A stretch of 64,000 bases of DNA. Source: Stachybotrys elegans. Lineage: Eukaryota > Ascomycota > Sordariomycetes > Hypocreales > Stachybotryaceae. Below the pieces are notes generated by a model. The model was not told the origin of the DNA. It did not search any database and worked only from the letters and a program-made list of their open reading frames with translations. Both the position numbers and the translations under genes were made by a program. Positions within the stretch are counted from its first letter, which is position 1. The number at the start of each line of letters is the position of its first letter. The DNA is taken from contig JAGPNK010000001.1 of the NCBI GenBank assembly GCA_020746835.1, forward strand, positions 5,952,001-6,016,000, given 5' to 3'. This document shows, one piece after another, positions 1 to 11,559 of the stretch.

Positions 1-1140
1 AAGGCCTATTCGCGGGCCCGCTCCCAATTCACATTCGCATTTTAGGATTCGACAGATGGTTGCGAATTTCCCATTTTCCAGTACATCAACAGAACACGAA
101 CTCAAGTCTCTAGGCCAGGTGACTTAGTATTCTGCTGATCTTAACCAGTTCAGGTGAGCTATGCCTCCACACGGTCAGGCAACAAGCGGGCCCTTGACTT
201 CTGCCTATCAGTCTCCGCCGTCGATGGACAGCCTTGTCAGCGTCTCATTGCATTTTGCTATTGGACTTTTGTTTGGGGGCTGTATTTTTCCTCAGAGGTG
301 ATACCTGATATGAAGCCAAGGCCAGCATATCGCTCAGCCGCTTTCGCTGTAATATATAGACAATCATTAGCGTCTCATTGTAATTTGGACTTTTGTTTAA
401 CGGCTCTCCTTTCCTCAGACGTTATATCGGATATGAGACCAAACTCAGCATACTCCGCTAGTGCTTGGCATTGCTACCCAAGCAGTTGCCACCCAAAATA
501 ATCTCACAGCTAACATTGGATGCTTGCCGTATCATTGACCAGCCCACGGCTCGCTCCATGCAGTCAACAAGGAGGAAGGACCAGTGGCGCTCGTGTCATG
601 TTTACACCGCCCAGGACCTACCAAATCACCCCCCCCCCCCCCTTCATTAAACTGTTTCTCATTCGACCAGGTAGTATCTATAGTAGAGAGAGATAGTAAT
701 GAGGCTAATTTTAAGCTGTCTATATATGGTCTGGGTTACTTTAAGGAGGTATTGCACAATGTCCGAGCTTGGCAGGATGTAAGTTGCATATACTGCCATG
801 TTACACTTCAGCTGATCAATGTTCTCCGAGGTTGCAATATGCAGTGGCACCCTGATCTCACGTAATTCCTGCGGTAAAGAACCACTCAGCTAGCAAAGAC
901 CTTAGCGCCGACTTGTGGCTACTGTCTTGACCAACTTTTTCTAATAAATCTTTCGGCATTCCCTCACCTGAGGGGGAAAGGGTGCTTGCATGACAACTCT
1001 CCGCATCTCCCGTTGCAATATAATGGATGCAGAAGGCCATTATCGAATGAGCACAAAACAAAATAAATCATATTTCCTTTCTTCTTGCGCGAGTCACCCC
1101 AAGCTTACTTTGCTTACGCACGGTAAAGACTTTGTTAACA
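1..1140. other. No recognisable gene; 5' flank
   Basis: Short open frames occur on both strands, the longest about 115 codons near 154-501, but none shows a domain, signal peptide or convincing splice pattern. A run of about fifteen C residues lies near 627-643. The last part is upstream sequence of the receptor-like gene that starts at 1141. Confidence 0.4.
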
Positions 1141-2556
1141 ATGCCCATCGAGTCCTCACATCCATCGCCTGGAGCCGTTCCTGAGTTTCCTCCTGGCTAT
1201 ACGGAGGAGGATCGCAGCTATGGCTTGTATATTTTCAGCATCGCCATGACGGTTATCACTGTTCTAGCCATCCTCGCTCGGTTCTGGTCGCGCACCTTAA
1301 CCCCAACCAGTCCAGACTGCTTCGGCACTACTCGGTTCTGGTGGGATGACTGGACTGCTTTGGCTTCAGCGGTAAGGCCCGCATGGAAATAATTAGATGG
1401 ACTAGAAGACAACGGGAAATATGCTTACATGGGTGATTAGCCTTTCATTATTGCACAACATGGCCTGTTGTTCGCCATGCTGAACCTTGGACTGGGCCAT
1501 CATGCGGCTGTACTGCCGATTGATGACCTATTTTCCATCTTCAAGCTGTTTTTTGCTATGTATTTTCTCTATGATGCAGCAGTTTTTCTAACCAAGATGT
1601 CTGCTCTCTTCTTCTTGACCAGGATTTTCCCTAAACATGCAAGCCCAACCTGGTTTCACTACTCTATTTGGGCCGCGCACTTTATCAACATTGCCTGGTT
1701 CGTCGGTGCTACTTTGGCCTCTTTACTGCTATGCAATCCTATTGATAAGAACTGGGACCCAACACTGCCTGGTACTTGTGGTACAAGAAGCGCGATATGG
1801 ATTGGCTGCGCGGTGACGGCTGTCCTTATTGACTCAGTTATTCTTATTATTCCGATTCCCAAGATATGGAAGCTACAAATAAGTAGGGCAAGAAAACTTG
1901 GCATTAGTGTCACATTTATCTTGGGTTATTGGCATGTCTGCTCGTTTGATAAAGCACCTTCTCTATACTAACACTCATTATAGTGCAATTGTTGTATCAC
2001 TTGGACGCACCGCCTTTACCTTCAGGGACGCTGAGGCTGTGAGTACAGATATCACGTGTAAGACTTGGCTCATTTCATCCATTAGACATGCGTCCAACTG
2101 ACTGTATACACAGATGAGCTTGTGCCGCCCCTTTTCTGGTCCTCTGCTGAGGGTACTGTTCTTTTACTCGGCATCTGCCTGCCCGCAATGTTGCCCCTTG
2201 GCCGTCATATGTTCACTTATTATTTCTCACCACTCGCTTGCAAAGTCTCCCAGCTCCTCAGCACACGTGGAACAGAAAGAAGGGAGTCCAAAAACACGCA
2301 CGGAGAAACACAGGGGACACCAAGGACAACCTATCGGCTGGGCAACAACAAAATAAGTTCCGCTTCCGAGGCTACGGAGCTAGGAACTTACCATTCAATG
2401 GACAGCCGGCGGGAGATCCTGGACATTCCATCCATACAGACGAACTACTTTGAAGCAAGCATCAGCGTGGACGACATTGAGGCTGACCCAAGGCCTCCCG
2501 TCAGTGGGATTCGCGTTGAACATACGTTTGCCGTGAGTCAGGTTCCCAGCACCTGA
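1141..2556 (+). CDS. Pth11-like (fungal rhodopsin-domain) integral membrane protein
   Basis: Predicted plasma-membrane protein of the fungal Pth11-like/rhodopsin-domain family, thought to sense surface or nutrient cues; the ligand is unknown. I model four exons: 1141-1371, 1441-1943, 1984-2057 and 2114-2556, giving 416 residues. The third intron has a clean GTAAGA donor and CAG acceptor. The second is only 40 bp with a CTAAC branch point, so its donor is the weakest call. Hydrophobic segments are spaced as in a seven-helix protein. Family features include RFWWDDW before helix 2, a cysteine in the SLLLCNPIDKNW loop, the KIWKLQISRARKLG loop and TYELVPPLFWSSAEG before the last helix. The tail after about residue 310 is polar and probably cytoplasmic. 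The ATG at 1141 is the first in frame after the upstream gap. No linked signalling gene is seen. Confidence 0.82.
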
Positions 2557-5316
2557 GCAGATTACTCTTCATCTTTAATATGCTCGCGCTCAGCATTTAT
2601 CATCATCTCGATATTCAAGGAACACTCCTCGCGTTATCTTTACCCTCTTGTCACTGATAGATGACGAGCAATGGAAACTGGCTGGGATGGTCATGAATAA
2701 TTAGATAAATGTTCCAACGGCCTGGGCCTGTGGGAGGCTCATCGGTACGATATGCCCTTGTGGCATGGCTATTGCGAATCCAATATTCTTATAAGGCTAC
2801 TGGTCAAGGGGCAATGATACCTTTCCTAAGCATCTGGCATATAATTATTGTTGACTTGATTATACGTGTTTCTGTATGCTTATAGACTACATCTTTACCG
2901 TACTTAGTCCATCTTGCCTTTTCCAGCTGCCGCGCTGCTGCCGGTAGTGCTCCTCAGAGTCAGTGTCCGCATGACCGTTGATGCTGACATCGAAGATGAT
3001 AGAAGATAAAGCCAGCGCTTATAGTCCCTTCAAACTATGCAAGTATTTCATCGGATCGGAGAAATCGGCAACGGAGGGTAGGTCTACTCTTGATAAAATC
3101 TCAATGAACGTTTTGATTCACTTTCCTTATAAGTACCTGGCGGCGGCCTCATTGCACTTATTTTGTGTCGACTGCGCATGGACGTTAATGACTTCATCGA
3201 AACATATATTTGACGCTCTTTCACTGTCTTCCAACTGAAGAGGTCGGGATGGAACGTCTGGGCAAATTAACGGACTTTGTGGTCTACAATGAAGACCTCG
3301 TCGCGACTGAAGTCAAGAAGTTAGTAACGCGAGTTGAAGACAACGAGGACGCGAGGCTTTCTTTCCCAAATACTACCTGCAGTGTAAATGGTTAGAGGAT
3401 ATCTAGTGTCATGCCTGTTGCGCTATTTGCTGATGGAGAAGCTCCTTCTAGCTTTGTACGCGCCTTCACGAAAATACTGGCAATACTAGTTCTATTTGGC
3501 TCATATGAGACGGGCTACTGTGGATGTATTGTCCATGTGGGCTATGGCAGGCCGTGAGAGCCACTTCGGCTGCCGCCACCTTCGATTTCATCTGAATTGG
3601 CTTGCAGGAGTACACCGATGGAAATACCGGCTACAACAATCCGGTCGAGGTTCTGCTAGACGAAGCAAAGTCAATCTGGAAAGACTTCGATTCCAGGGTC
3701 TAGTGTCTCCCAAGCAAAGGGACCGGGGTCCCGAACCTTCCTGACTTTGGCAACAACTCAAAGGAGGTAATCGAAACTCAGAGATCGCTACACAGACGGA
3801 GAATACTGAGCAGCGCTTCTCCAAGAGTAGCGAATACTCGAGCATTAGTGGCCGCTACTTCCGGTTCAACCTGAACAATGGTCAGGGGGCGTTGCTCTAG
3901 ATGAGCACAAAAGCTCAATATAATCGAGGCGGCCACTGGAATTTACTTGCGAACCATTCAGGCGGAGATTGCCCGTTTCTGTCAGGGCTTTGGAAAGGAG
4001 TATGTAACTCCAGGAAAAGTAAAAAGACCCAGGGCTCATAGTTAATCATAGCTTCGGGTAGCGCTCAAAGATACGCACCTCAACTGGTTGCCGTGTAGCG
4101 ATTCACTGGAGTACATCGTCCGTCGGTACCGGACTACGAAGTCCACGGGAGACTGAAAGGGTAATTTGAAGCATTGGAGGAACTGTGACCTTCCTTCATC
4201 CGGCTTCGCGTCAACTGTTCGTCTTCTGATATCGTTCCCGAACGCAGAACGGTAAGGCTCACATTCATTTATCAGTTCGCTTATCGGAGATCGGTGCCTG
4301 TTCCTGGTCTTACAAGATTTGACGAACCACAAGAAAATATGGGTAGCACGGCTGCCAGTACTTGTTCGCATCGCTTCCAAATCATGTGAGCACACTTTAT
4401 TTGACTACATTGCTTCGAATCCTCCACATCTCTGGTGTTTGATATGGACAAGCGACGGTCTCCGCGCATACAGATATCGTTGGGCGAATCAAGCGTCACA
4501 TAAGGAGATGAGTTAGCCTTGATGCCTCTTAAACCTCAAGGGGAGGCGCCCTCTTGTATGGAATAAAGGACCACAAGAAAGAGCTTTGGAGCTCATAGAG
4601 AACTTCAGCATCGTCCTGCTCGCTGAAGGAACGTATTGAGAAGTGGCGAACATATCGGATTGTGCCGGATGACACCCTGCCTCTATCGCTTTCGCTACGT
4701 CAGCCGGGACCTGTAGGCGATTGATCTTACGCCCAGCTGTCCGCTGCAATCACTCAAATGACTACAGCATATCTCTTAGTAATTCTTGACCACATGAGCA
4801 GTAAGCTAAGAGGAAGCGTTGATGTAAGCAACAAAAAAAGGGAGCATGTCAGCGCAAGCATTGGGCCTTCGTCAGCAACGCAAGAAGCGCCCAACATCGC
4901 CGTCCTCCTAGCACTTCCGCAGCCCCTCGCACCCTCTATAACACATACAGTGATATAGTGCTCAGTCATACACTTACCCTCCTGGGCACACCAAAATTGT
5001 GCATAAACCAAGCCCTTGATGGGAGGCGGGCTCAGGATCCACGGGTGTACATTCTGCTAATTGCTAGTACGGAGAGTGGGCAGGCAGCCCTACACTTCCC
5101 CTCCTGGGCACACAACTACGACGGCAGAGGACAGGGTCGACTTTGTCGGCCTGCTTACGCCTCTCCACATGCTTTAACCTCGCATTACCCGTGGCAAATC
5201 AAGAGGGTTTGTCTTATCTTTACCCTGCTGCCGGGTGCAGGGCCCCGGCAGGTACATATCACATGTGGTCGCTTGCGAATGGCTGTCAGGCACATTTCCA
5301 TGATAATTGGGATCCA
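2557..5316. other. Long gene-poor stretch with possible decayed coding sequence
   Basis: No intact gene is supported. Around 3600-3850 the plus strand reads sensible peptides in alternating frames (for example YTDGNTGYNNPVEVLLDEAK, then a stop, then NLPDFGNNSKEVIETQ in another frame). This looks like an old broken gene that I cannot assign. A short motif, CTCCTGGGCACAC, occurs twice, near 4980 and 5102. The rest shows only short open frames. Confidence 0.35.
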
Positions 5317-6338
5317 TCATATCTTCCCAGCCTCGATAAGAGCTTTGAAAGCGTCAACACTCATGTCGCCGAATGTAGTGGCCTTGCCCTCCAAATCGGC
5401 CCCTTGGTAAAGATGACCCTTGAGATTCGGATCCCGCACGATGTGGCCGATATCGCCATTGTGAGTCCAGTCTGCCCTGCTCTTGTTGTCTCGATAGACG
5501 TGGTGAACATGACTACCGCCGCGATCCGTCGTGTCGGGGGCTTTTGGAGCCAATCCGGCCTTTGGGGCTGGCGTGTTTCGTTTGACCAAGCTTTTGCTGT
5601 CTGGAACGAAGGAGGTGTCAGTACTTGATATTTCCTTCTACCATACTTGTGAGAGGGGAGGCGATTAATTTTATTTTTTACTTACCGTTTGCCTTGATCT
5701 CACTCAGAGGATTGACCTCTCCATGATGGGTGAGACGACGCTTATCTATTGATGTGGGCCGGTCAGCACGTAAAATCGTAATGAGGCATGTCTTCAAGGG
5801 AAAGCTTGCCCATGCCGAGTTCCTCCAAACAGCTAACTAGGAATTCGAGATCGGTAATCCAACGGTCAAGTCTTCTCTTGTCTTTTATCGCCCAGATGAC
5901 TTTGTGTCGCAGCGCAGTGCTGGCCGAGCTAGGCACGGGTGATGACGATCTTATATAGCTGGTATCGGCGGGTACGACCGATGAAAGCGGCGTCTCAAAT
6001 GTGTATGGGCTTTTCCCATGCTGGTACCGACCGCTCAACAATACCACCCTTGTCAAAATATTGGAAATGTGACCTAGACACTCTAGAATGGCGTTACCGT
6101 CAGTTGGGCATTGCTCCTCTATTGGTTTTTCCATCTCCCAGCTTTGCATGTCGTGGATCTGAACCCCTTCTGTCCACTGATGTAGTCGTCTTTGCAGGAG
6201 GTGTATCTTGGTGATGGCCAAGCTCAAATCGCTGATCATGCTCTTACCGGCCTCGATATACTGGCAAGCTTCGATGCACGTCTGGGCCAAGCCGAGGAGG
6301 CCAACGGCGCCAAAAGCTAGGCCTGCAGCTTCAGCCAT
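5317..6338 (-). CDS. HeLo-domain protein with C-terminal HET-s-like (HRAM-type) repeat tail
   Basis: Probable pore-forming cell-death execution protein of the HET-S/HeLo class, which is triggered by templating of a C-terminal amyloid motif. The first exon (6338 to about 5770) starts MAEAAGLAFGAVGLLGLAQT, the hydrophobic glycine-rich helix typical of HeLo domains. It ends near WAIKDKRRLDRWITDLEFLV, the usual HeLo C-terminal helix pattern. The last intron (5601-5685, GTAAGT...TTCCAG) is clear. The final exon (5317-5600) encodes a polar tail with two pseudo-repeats 29 residues apart: HVY...THNGDI and HLY...TTFGDM. The first intron is uncertain: either donor 5769/acceptor 5703 or a longer middle exon starting at 5745 fits the frame. 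The gene is divergent from the unknown gene at 6849. HeLo assignment is fairly secure; prion function is inferred. Confidence 0.72.
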
Positions 6339-6848
6339 GTTGGGTAGCTGTACTCTTTGCTCACATTCGTGCGGTGGCAGCGTTTGATACTGTCCCTATA
6401 TCAATGCCCAACTGGTGCCCGATTCTGCTGCGCCTCCCTGGTAAGGATCTTCCCCAAAGGGTTGGCGCTGACCGGTGAGGCGTTGCGTGGGCAGTCATTG
6501 GTAGACAAAAGTGAGGCTGTCGCTATCGTTACACACATTTGATGGCAATGTAACCCCCCACCCCCCAATTCTGCCTGTTCTAGTGATGTACTGTACCAAA
6601 CTTCAGCAACGTGCTGTGGGCTGCTGATGAGGTATCTATACGTTGGTTGCAAATGTTGTTCGCATTTGCGATAAGGCAGACAAGGTCGCCTTGTGACGGC
6701 GGCAGCAAATGCACAATTTGCTTTTGCCACGCGTACTTGAGCCAAGGAGGGGAAATGGGGTAGGATCCTTCAAGTAATTGGCTACTCCCCAGCACCCAAT
6801 AATTTCTCGAGCGCCAGAAGTGCATTTAAATTGGTTCTCTCTGGCGGC
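6339..6848. promoter_or_regulatory. Divergent intergenic region, HeLo gene and 6849 gene
   Basis: About 510 bp separate the two start codons, so both promoters must lie here. I see no specific operator. A short C-rich run lies near 6555-6565. Confidence 0.4.
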
Positions 6849-7969
6849 ATGCTACCAAGTTCCTCAGCCGAATCTGACGACGGCGTTGCGGCCGGAAGAC
6901 TCACAGCGGATGTCGTCCGCAAGTTGAGCACAGAGACAACCATAATTTCTCTCCGCAAGGGAGCGCGAATATACTATCGGCCTCAGATTAAAGGAGGCTT
7001 CAATCACCTCGGTGACGTCCTAGGTTGGTCAGAACTCTACAAGGAGAGATCGTGAAAGCTAACATTATATTGTGGAAAGGATCGGCTCAGGTTTCACATA
7101 ACCTCGTTACAGCGAAATCGTGTGGTCTGCTGGGAGAGTCTGTACACTCTGAGACACCCCAGAGTCTTGACGAGCCCCTCTCGGTCACGGACACAACCAT
7201 CCGCCTCCTACAACTTCCTAATTTCAGACCCAAGAGTTTCAGCGGCGAGCCAGAGCTCTGGGAATTGTCATCAGTCCGGGTCTCTTCGGTGATTTCTGAC
7301 CGTCTTTCAAGTTTGGCCGGCACACCTCGTCGCCCAAGCATCGACCAAACAAACATGGACAACTACGGTGGCATACCTAGATCCATGTACAGCACCGGGC
7401 GAGCGAACGCAGAGAATGAGGGTATTATCCTGACGGGGAATTCGGAGAAGCCGGCGGTCCAGGACAGCATCTCATGGTATGCTCGAGGCCGCATTTTCAA
7501 GGTTGAGGACCACGAAAACCGGGTTCTTAATAACCGAACCATGGTGGCTTTGTCGGCCACAGTCCACTCCTCCATCGTCTGCCTAGCGCTTTGCGAGCAT
7601 CCGGGTGCTGAGTGTCACGCAGATACCTTTTGGGACACGCACACTCGGGTAAATGATAGGTCTGCGACAACGGACGAGTCTCAGCACACCACTAAGGATG
7701 TCCACCAGGTACTCCCCATTGAACTGAAACCTTACGCTCAGCTGAAGCAAGACGTCTTTCTTAACAATCAGCATACATACACTTTGAAGTTTACCAACCT
7801 CAGGGTCATACACTGCGGAGATATATCCCCTGGTCACATAAATCGCATGATCGAGGACCATGTTCAGGTGTACACTGCGATGATGAGGAGAGGATTTGCT
7901 CCGTTGATGACTGAGCATGCCTCGAATGCACCTCCAAGAGGCAGAAGAAAAGCGCAGAAGAGACGGTAG
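6849..7969 (+). CDS. Hypothetical protein, possibly DUF6590-like C-terminal region
   Basis: Function not recognised. The model joins 6849-7023 and 7080-7969 across a 56 bp intron with a GCTAAC branch point and AAG acceptor, giving 354 residues; the phase matches exactly. The start is the first ATG of the upstream exon. The N-terminal half is serine-rich and polar. The C-terminal half contains WYARGRIFKV followed by an alternating hydrophobic pattern, which reminds me of the fungal DUF6590 fold; this is a weak resemblance. The last residues are strongly basic (PPRGRRKAQKRR), possibly a nuclear localisation signal. It is divergently paired with the HeLo gene. I looked for a matching amyloid motif or a nucleotide-binding domain, as in HET-S/NWD2 pairs, and found none. 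Confidence 0.55.
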
Positions 7970-9390
7970 TGATAGAGGACGGGTAGCAACAGAACAGTAG
8001 GGCTAGTAGAATAGAGAATAGAAAAATGGAAAGTACTATTTTTATTATTAGCTTAATATCTCGTTGAAGCTGGGTGGTGGTGTAGTTTCTGTACATGCTT
8101 CATTTTCCGAGCGCGCTGAGGAGACCTCGGTCAAGCGTGTAGTTCGTGCAAGCAGCCGACAGACGTAACGCGGAGAATAGGAATGCAACATTGTATGATT
8201 TTTGGCCAGACATCAACACTGTTAAGGCATACGATTAAAGATTTGTCTTTGAAGAGAAGTAAGACTGAAAAAAAGAGAAGAAAAACAGAATTCTGTACCG
8301 GCAATAAAGGAACGCCATCCGTATAAAAGACTCCATACAATCGACAAGAGACTGTGTCTATATGAATTGAGGAAGATAATGGGTTTACTGAGCCGATGAA
8401 AGAGTCATGTCCATTCTTATCATTATGATGCAACACGACGTGGCAATATGATGGCTAATGTCATGATGTTGGAAAAAACGAACAGTCTGAGGTGGAAGCA
8501 GTAGAGAGCAAATAAACAGTAGGAGTGGTGCCTAATTGCTAATACTATATCTGAATAATCATGCCCATTGAATTAGGGTCTATTTCCAAATACAGCTCAT
8601 GTTGGCTGATAATCTTCCATCCTCCCCTATCTACTGCTTCAGAAAATAACCTTTCCCTATCAGACTAGCCTGAAGAAGAAAGGTGACTGTATGGTGAGCA
8701 CAATGTTAATGCCTGCTCCATCTTCCTTTGAACTGTGGCCGTGACTTGAGGGGTGGAGATGTCAGATATTGACGCCGCCTATAGCCAATAGCGAAGATTT
8801 CCGGAGAGCGGACCGTCAGCCCAGTGCGTGCGTCGTGCATCAAGTTTGGGTGCCTACGTTAGGCATCGAGGCTGGGTGCCTATCTGTAAGCCTCAGGGGT
8901 TCTCTGGGTGGTGGTAAGAGCGCGGTTTCATTGTGTGGATGGGCTGGCAATTTGAATAGCTGAACATCACTTCACTTACATTCCATATCCACGGAAGCAT
9001 CTAATGTTTTGTTCATAATTCTGTAAAACGTCATTCTAAGTCACTGATAGTAAATGCAAACTGAGTTGTTCTCCTTCGATCATTCCCGGTCCCACCGTAA
9101 TGTGTTCAATGGAGGCCTCTGAAGCTGGAATAGGATGCATTACTCACTCACATGCTTATTGTGGCGAAAGACATCGGCACACGCCCATCCATTATGGTTC
9201 TGGTATCATCAGTGCTCACGGAATCTTTGCAATGCCAATTATAGGGGGAACAATCAATGTGCATAGCGCCTTTGCTATGAGTTCTCCTGCGGCACCGCCA
9301 TTTTCGCCCAAGCATGACGGGTTGAGTATAGAACGATATCCTTTCCCGTCCAGCTAGGATAACTGTACATTCACCTTTATTAACACATGA
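7970..9390. other. Intergenic, no gene seen
   Basis: 3' flank of the 6849 gene and 5' flank of the HET gene. Only short open frames without domains; A/T-rich stretches near 8000-8060 and 8500-8600. Confidence 0.4.
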
Positions 9391-10258
9391 ATGGCCAAGC
9401 TGACACTGCGACGGGGTCTAGCCCATATTGGGTTGCCACCCCAAGTTTTCGTCACAGATGACGACGCTCCTCCAGAGGAATTGAGTGCCAAAATCTATCG
9501 TACACTGCCTTCACGGGACAAGTTTAGACTGTTGGAAGTCCTTCCAGGAAGCTATGACTCCATTCAATGCAAACTTTATGTTTGTAGCTTGGATAGAAAC
9601 GTAATGACATATGAAGCGCTATCGTACACCTGGAGCTACGATCAAGCTTCGGGTAAGAAAGAGGTTCAAATTACGGCAAACGGAGCCAACCAGTCACTAA
9701 GTTTTTCTCGAAACTTGCACGATGCTCTCTTGGCACTACGTCGCAGCAATGAATCACGGTTCATCTGGGCCGATGTAATCTACATCAATCAAGATGATGA
9801 GGAGGAGCGAAGCCAGCAAGTCAGACTGATGAGGAAAATCTGTGGAGGGGCCGTGCGTGTAGGTGATATGGATCGACCCAACCCACAAGTCTTTTCTAAA
9901 CCATGTGGCATGGAGTAAGGAGGGTTGGCAAAAATGTGCCATGTCCTTGACTTGTGAAAGCGACAGCATGGGGTATCCTGTGGACGATATCATCTCTCAC
10001 TTCGCTGACTTTGCTGCTGCACCCCTATCGGAGAATCTAAACTGGGCTCCGGAGGACCTAATGGCACTTGAGAAATCCAACGAGTCAGGCCTTGGGAATG
10101 TCATGGGATTAAACGAACTCCAAGTCCTTGCAATGAGTGGACAGGCCGAACGATATGTCAACGCTGTGGCGCGTGCCCATGCCGGTAGAATATCCATGAC
10201 CGAGTCAATGTTTGGCATGGGGCCTTTGATATGGAGGTTGGCGATTTGCTATGTGTGA
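9391..10258 (+). pseudogene. HET-domain (heterokaryon incompatibility) gene, frameshifted and truncated
   Basis: Resembles the HET domain (PF06985), which mediates non-self recognition and cell death in filamentous fungi. From the ATG at 9391 the frame reads MTYEALSYTWSYD, then NLHDALLALRR, RFIWADVIYINQDDEEERSQ and QVRLMRKI, the ordered HET motifs. At about 9857-9862 the frame breaks: one extra G turns the expected ..V.(V/I)W.. segment into VGDMD. The original frame ends at 9918. The plus-one frame continues sensibly (IWIDPTHKSFLNHVAW...) to the stop at 10258. The normal long C-terminal region of HET proteins is absent and an A/T-rich tract follows. I call it a pseudogene; a sequencing error at the G is the main alternative. 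Confidence 0.75.
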
Positions 10259-11559
10259 TATTTGATGCTGAAGTTCCTTTCTTGCTAAGGCCTCATATTT
10301 ACTAAGCTAAGCAGTTAATATTCTATTACTTTAGTTTCCTATAGTTATTAAATTTATTTATTAAAATAAAGTTTTATTTATCTATCTAAACTATTATAGC
10401 TCTTATAAAGAGTGATGGATGTTAATCATTATTCGAAGGTAGGTTAATAACTATAGTTATATACCATAATATAAGCTGTATTATGACCTAGTTAAATATA
10501 AGGCTGATTTGCAGTAGAGTTTCCAGGTCGACAATGTAGGGGATCAGCTGATAACACAAGAGAAGAGCCTCGGCATCCCACTTGTGCGGAGATTTTGTAT
10601 GGGCAATCGGCGGCCCGCACACCGTTTTTGAAGGGATCATTGCCTTGAAGCCTTCGACGCAAGCGACGAAACATGGTAAAGGATAATTGGGGCCACTGGC
10701 ATGGCTCTTCTGTAAGCGGCTACGCTCCTCGATTGCTCTTCAGTTTGACCAGTGTATGTCTTTTGCGTCATGCTTCTTTGCGGTGGATTTGCTCATACAG
10801 GTACTGCTCTGTATCTGCATTGGGCCAAAGTCTAAGAGCTGTTCTTGCATGATCTGAAAAGGAGCGTCTCACTCTTACGATTGAATGGGGGAGCGTCGTG
10901 TTGATGGGACGATGAAATTTCTTATTGGCTGTCCCAGCGAGGTACTCAGTAAACAACTGCCCCGCCTGGAGGAATGATGAGAATCTGATCTACATTGCAA
11001 CATTTCGTCTGATATTGACGCGACCATGCACTAAATCATGCCTCTCCCTTGCTGGAGAATGGGGTAGTGAGCAGACGAGATCGCACAGACCTGACCTGGG
11101 CAGAAAGCATTTGTTGGGTAAAGAATGACACAGCTTTGATGCTGTGCGTGGCAGGTTTTAACGACCATACCCTCACAGTACAGCCGAGTACTGTCATTCG
11201 CCGAATTTGCTGGAACGGAGCCCCTCGTAAGGCACGAAACCCAACAAAAGTTTCGAAATAAGATATGTTTCTTCTCTTGGTTCAGTACCCGACACTTTTG
11301 CCCAACACTTCTGCCCAACACTTCTGCCCAACACTTTGAGCTCAGCATGTGAAAGTTGCATTCATCGGAACCTCGCAACATCTCCTTAGCAGTTCTTTGC
11401 ATCTCCGCCACTTCGATTTGCAATTGAACCTACCGAGATCTTCGATAACGCGCCACGTCCCGACTGGCCCAGCCTGTTCTTTCCACTGACAAGCCAACAC
11501 AAGAATACTTCTGACGAACCTTCTCGCCGCGTACTTCCCAGTACCGATAGTCCTTGACG
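10259..11559. other. Intergenic with A/T-rich tract
   Basis: 10280-10500 is strongly A/T-rich and resembles RIP-mutated repeat DNA abutting the broken HET gene. The rest holds no supported gene and serves as 5' flank of the SET gene. Confidence 0.45.
11292..11336. repeat. 13-bp tandem repeat upstream of SET gene
   Basis: Nearly perfect tandem units of the form CACTTCTGCCCAA, about three and a half copies, some 225 bp upstream of the SET gene start. Could be promoter-embedded or a simple minisatellite. Confidence 0.8.
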
